Shown here: positions 61,344-64,000 of the stretch, piece by piece
Numbering within the stretch: position 1 is the first letter of the stretch
How the letters are laid out: each line of letters begins with the position of its first letter
Source: Alentia gelatinosa
Taxonomy: Eukaryota; Annelida; Polychaeta; Phyllodocida; Polynoidae
Assembly (NCBI GenBank): GCA_950022655.1
Contig: OX465580.1
Location: 5,486,088 to 5,550,087, forward strand
Reading direction: 5' to 3'
DNA length: 64,000 bases
The notes under the pieces: generated by a model
Told to the model about the DNA's origin: nothing
The model's database searches: none
What the model saw: only the letters and a program-made list of their open reading frames with translations
Made by a program: the position numbers and the translations under genes

Positions 61344-61592
61344 ATTTATCCTACCCTGTCTCCACGACTTGATGATATTAGGAAAGTCCGACTCGATTCC
61401 ATCTATGTTTGACAGCTGTCAGAATTTCTGCTCTGTAGCCGGAACTATTTATACAGGTGAATAATTCCTGATCTCTGATTGGTCAATTCTTTTTTTTTTC
61501 CGAGTAAATAAATTTTACTTTATGTCATGGCATGCCACATAAAATATGCCTATATTAAATCAATGACAGTTTTTTTATTAGGGGTAGGATAA
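61344..61592. mobile_element. MITE family P-like, copy 7
   Basis: TTATCCTACCCTGTCTCC and TTAGGGGTAGGATAA ends; interior diverged, with a T11 run. Confidence 0.6.
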
Positions 61593-61599
61593 GGCCCAA

Positions 61600-61920
61600 T
61601 GCATATCTACCAATTATGTATCTTTGTCAGCGACAAAGGAACGGTACTTTGTCTCAGGCGAAGCATCCTAACGGAGTTGGCGTGGTCGGTAGATGTGGGG
61701 TTAGCCAACGATTAGTGCAACGCCCAACTCCAGATGTTCTTTTGTCACAGACGAATTGTCAGTCGATGCTCCTAAATCACTCGCCAAAAGTTTACCAACA
61801 TTTTGCTAAATCCAGTTGGCGACAACGGACCGTTGGGAGTACCTCCCGTTTGGGTGGCCAACGGGTTATGTAATTTGCCTGCGACAAGTTCACCGACAAC
61901 TATACAATTTGGGAACTAGT
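61600..61920 (+). other. Open frame of 85 codons, unrecognised
   Basis: 61616-61873 is open with moderate GC and repeated GTTGGC / GCCAAC words; no splice sites or domains that I can support. Confidence 0.15.
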
Positions 61921-62049
61921 CATTCAACCCCGAATCAGCAGATGTGCATTGGACTTTAGAAGATCAGAAAACTACAGGACAGAGTTGGGTTTTCGGTATG
62001 GCTACAAAGGAATAGTACAGGTGTGGGGGTGTTGACTCTGATTAACCGG

Positions 62050-62100
62050 CGACCTACCGGAAGTAGCGGCCATCTTGGAACTTCCAAGTTGTATGACTTG
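62050..62100 (-). promoter_or_regulatory. ETS + YY1 core promoter candidate
   Basis: ACCGGAAGT (62056-62064) and GCGGCCATCTTGG (62066-62078) overlap the start codon; GGAAGTTCCAAG adds a partial palindrome just upstream. Read on the minus strand. Confidence 0.45.
62058..62073 (-). CDS. Candidate very short first coding exon
   Basis: AAGATGGCCGCTACTTCCG|GTAGGT: the ATG (62073-62071) lies in a YY1 consensus and the 16-base coding part (MAATS plus one base) ends at a good donor (62057-62052). The same bases contain an ETS site (ACCGGAAGT on plus, 62056-62064). This arrangement is common at animal housekeeping promoters. Phase 1 like the 34253 exon. Next exon not found. Confidence 0.4.
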
Positions 62101-62280
62101 TGCTGCCTGTTCAGTTTGGTAACTTACAGTAAAGTATTTGAAGATGTACTTCATAAATAACTGTATAAATGTAGCCAGTATACCCGGCCCTGTCTCCAAA
62201 CAGGGCCGGGTGTTGACTCCATACACCCAAACCCTGCCTTGTCATTCCAGACTGGGCGCAGTCTGACATGTATAGATCAG

Positions 62281-62940
62281 GGGCCCGTTTCAATAGAATG
62301 GGTCACTAAACCACTTAGTGACATGTTTAGTGACGCCAATAGTGACTTGAATAACAGAAAAAGTTTGGTCGCGTTGCAATAGGCATGTCACTAAAGGGGA
62401 GGTGTGTCTTGTCACTATTGTGGATGTGTCCCTAGTTTGGGACAACACATGTTGGGTATCCCACCTCTCATACTCATGTCCTACTGGGAACAAGTGGTGT
62501 CAAGGTGAAGGTCACCGCATAAATTAGTGACTGCGCTTGGGTAATTCTACACTGGACACCAGAGCAGCATTTCTATGACAAAATTCAAATGTGAATATCT
62601 CTGGATTGCATGGACCGATATCCTTCATATTTTGCATGTCAGTAAGGTGTATGTGTCCCTAACTGGGGTTAAAGTTTCACAGCTTAATTCCTACGGGAAG
62701 AGAAGTTACACGTTTGTGACAATAGAAGCGAGAGGGTATACCCTCTCGCTATTATAGACACTATAGTGACCCTTTTAGTGACTGGACATCGTCTTATGAA
62801 ATGGGACAAGCCACTATTTGCGCCTGTCTCTTACCCTATGTCCCACAAACGGTTGTCCCTTAACTATTGCAACGCGAAGTGCCGCTATTGTGTCACTAAA
62901 CCCAATAACGGACGTCCTACAGACTATTGAAACGGGTCCC
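62281..62940. mobile_element. 660-bp MITE with GGGCCCGTTTCAATAG ends
   Basis: GGGCCCGTTTCAATAG / CTATTGAAACGGGTCCC. Interior contains many GTCACTAA / TTAGTGAC words and AGCGAGAGGGTATACCCTCTCGCT, a perfect palindrome (62727-62750). Part of the interior matches 44841-45127 inverted. Confidence 0.8.
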
Positions 62941-62949
62941 TGGGGTGAA

Positions 62950-63045
62950 TTCTTTACCTAGTACTAGCGACTTCGTGGAGTCGGAATTGCTGTCACCCCT
63001 AACCCCCCCCCCCCCCCCTACACTGGCCACCAGAGCAGACCTTAC
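62950..63045 (-). repeat. Dispersed repeat with GTCGCTAGT hairpin and C-run
   Basis: TACTAGCGACTTCGTGGAGTCGG (complement of the motif at 3889, 5541, 13676), then C15 and CTACACTGGCCACCAGAGCAG. The two motifs occur together here and at 13625-13690, so they mark one element. Confidence 0.6.
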
Positions 63046-63212
63046 TTATGCACGTTAGTCACAGCTCAATCTATCTAAAGGTGGTGCGCTCTCTCAGCTG
63101 CCATTTTCAACTTTAGACTAGCGGGAGAACGGGAAACCATCGTAAACTTGTGGTTATTATTTTGCATGACACAGTTGTCTGAGCTGATCATCAGCGATCA
63201 GAACTCTTTGGA

Positions 63213-63512
63213 TCGATACCAGCGAAGGTTGAGATCTCGTTGGTTTCTCATGAGAAAAGTAGATTAGAAAACTACAGTACTAAACTTTGATTTCGGATTG
63301 GCTCGAAATGAATCATAAGAGAAGAAGGTTGTCTGAGTATAGTCCTACAAAAAAGAAGAACAGGTTCGAGTTTTTCACTGCACGAGAATCTCACTCTCGT
63401 GGCTCTTCACTCTCCAGGCCTAGGTCGGGTTCACTATGTCTCTATGTGCGGGAGCATCTCCAAGCGGATGTTATCAGGATTTACACGTTTTATAATAGGT
63501 AGGTAATAAATG
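63213..63512 (-). repeat. Interspersed repeat family B, copy 4 (inverted)
   Basis: Complete copy matching 3072-3366. On the plus strand it is open for 71 codons from 63287 (MISDWLEMNHKRRRLSEYSP...), and the start of that peptide is also seen in copy 3 (EINHKRKGIS), so B may derive from a coding element. Confidence 0.75.
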
Positions 63513-63699
63513 CTATATGGTACTTTCACCAAAAGTTACTGTTGTGACGTGTAACACTTATGAGTAACATTAAACTGACACATGTGTATGCTGTAGCTCA
63601 AATGGAGCCAAAGTTCTTGTCTCAAATTTAACCTCAAATAATGGCAGAATCTAAACAATTCTTTCCTGGAGGGGACATCTATAAAAACTGACACATTCA

Positions 63700-63840
63700 T
63701 CAATCTCTTCCTCCTCCAGGATTGATCTCCGTCACCCGCCACCGACCTTGACCTACTGACCTTGACCTGGCGACCTTGACCCCCTCCTTCCCATAACCGA
63801 CGAAGGACAGGCAGGAAGCGTCAACGCGCCATCTTCCAGC
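63700..63840. other. GC-rich stretch with TGACCT units
   Basis: Four ACCTTGACC(T) units (63742-63780) give AGGTCA half-sites on the minus strand; then CAACGCGCCATCTTCC. No coding call. Confidence 0.35.
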
Positions 63841-63898
63841 ACATATCCAGGGGATTTGGCGCTATGGTCATGTGAACAAAAGATCTGCTTGGAGAGTG
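63841..63898 (+). repeat. Right end of a family-M element
   Basis: CAAAAGATCTGCTTGGAGAGTG ends at 63898. Partner left end not in the window. Confidence 0.5.
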
Positions 63899-63908
63899 AG
63901 CAGGCCTG

Positions 63909-63958
63909 TGGAATGTGTGGAATGTGTTGTGACGTCACATCCGTCGCTATTGTGACGT
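63909..63958 (+). promoter_or_regulatory. Double TEAD-like motif next to CREs
   Basis: TGGAATGTGTGGAATGTG carries two GGAATG cores in tandem (a TEAD/Scalloped double-site arrangement), followed by TGACGTCA at 63930-63937 and TGACGT at 63953-63958. Looks like a promoter or enhancer entering from the right edge. Confidence 0.35.
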
Positions 63959-64000
63959 ATAAGTGACAGTGATGACAGCTGAACGTCAGGACTAATGCAG

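Overview
The window looks like gene-poor, repeat-dense nuclear DNA of an invertebrate animal. There are no operons, no compact prokaryotic-style genes, no rRNA and no tRNA that I can defend. What I see instead is AT-rich intergenic DNA full of short inverted-repeat transposons (MITEs), decayed LINE 3' ends, long minisatellites, and a few isolated exon-like segments with good splice sites next to CpG-rich promoter-like patches. A marine mollusc is my best guess. It rests on the general repeat style and on a TTTGTTTGGTTTGATTTAACG-type motif near 24.68 kb that I remember from bivalve and gastropod repeats; I could not check this.

Layout: 0-0.6 kb is an 11-bp minisatellite. 1-6 kb is a pile of interspersed repeats in which a 1.45-kb Mutator-like element (4384-5834, perfect 9-bp target duplication) has landed in a CpG-rich patch with two CRE sites and a small basic reading frame. 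6-14 kb holds a hAT-like MITE, foldbacks, one convincing minus-strand exon (9240-9938), Harbinger-like and TTAA-type MITEs, a TA-flanked element and a G-rich array. 14-34 kb is MITEs, LINE remnants, 57-bp and 35-bp arrays, and candidate exons at 23.1 and 28.5 kb. A good first coding exon with an upstream CpG-rich promoter lies at 34.15-34.6 kb (minus strand). 34.6-37.8 kb and 40-43.6 kb are long minisatellites. 43.6-52.7 kb is nested MITEs plus 51-, 84- and 246-bp arrays. 53.3-55.25 kb is a polypyrimidine array that is open in every plus frame. 55-64 kb is MITEs again, with two promoter/start-codon candidates at 60.7 and 62.07 kb.

The most interesting theme is that several unrelated-looking satellites are built from the palindromic ends or arms of the DNA transposons scattered between them. 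The family with ends TAGACTKG (copies at 27287, 43647 and 55638 with 9-bp target duplications) supplies the core of the arrays at 32, 34.6-37, 41-43.6 and 48.8-49.5 kb. Another foldback family supplies both the 67-bp array at 56 kb and the 84-bp array at 50 kb. A third palindrome is shared between TTAA-type MITEs and the 35-bp array at 24 kb. Independent foldback families also keep a common apex motif (GAGGCGAAGCCGAGTG). The longest open frames are translations of satellites and I do not call them genes.
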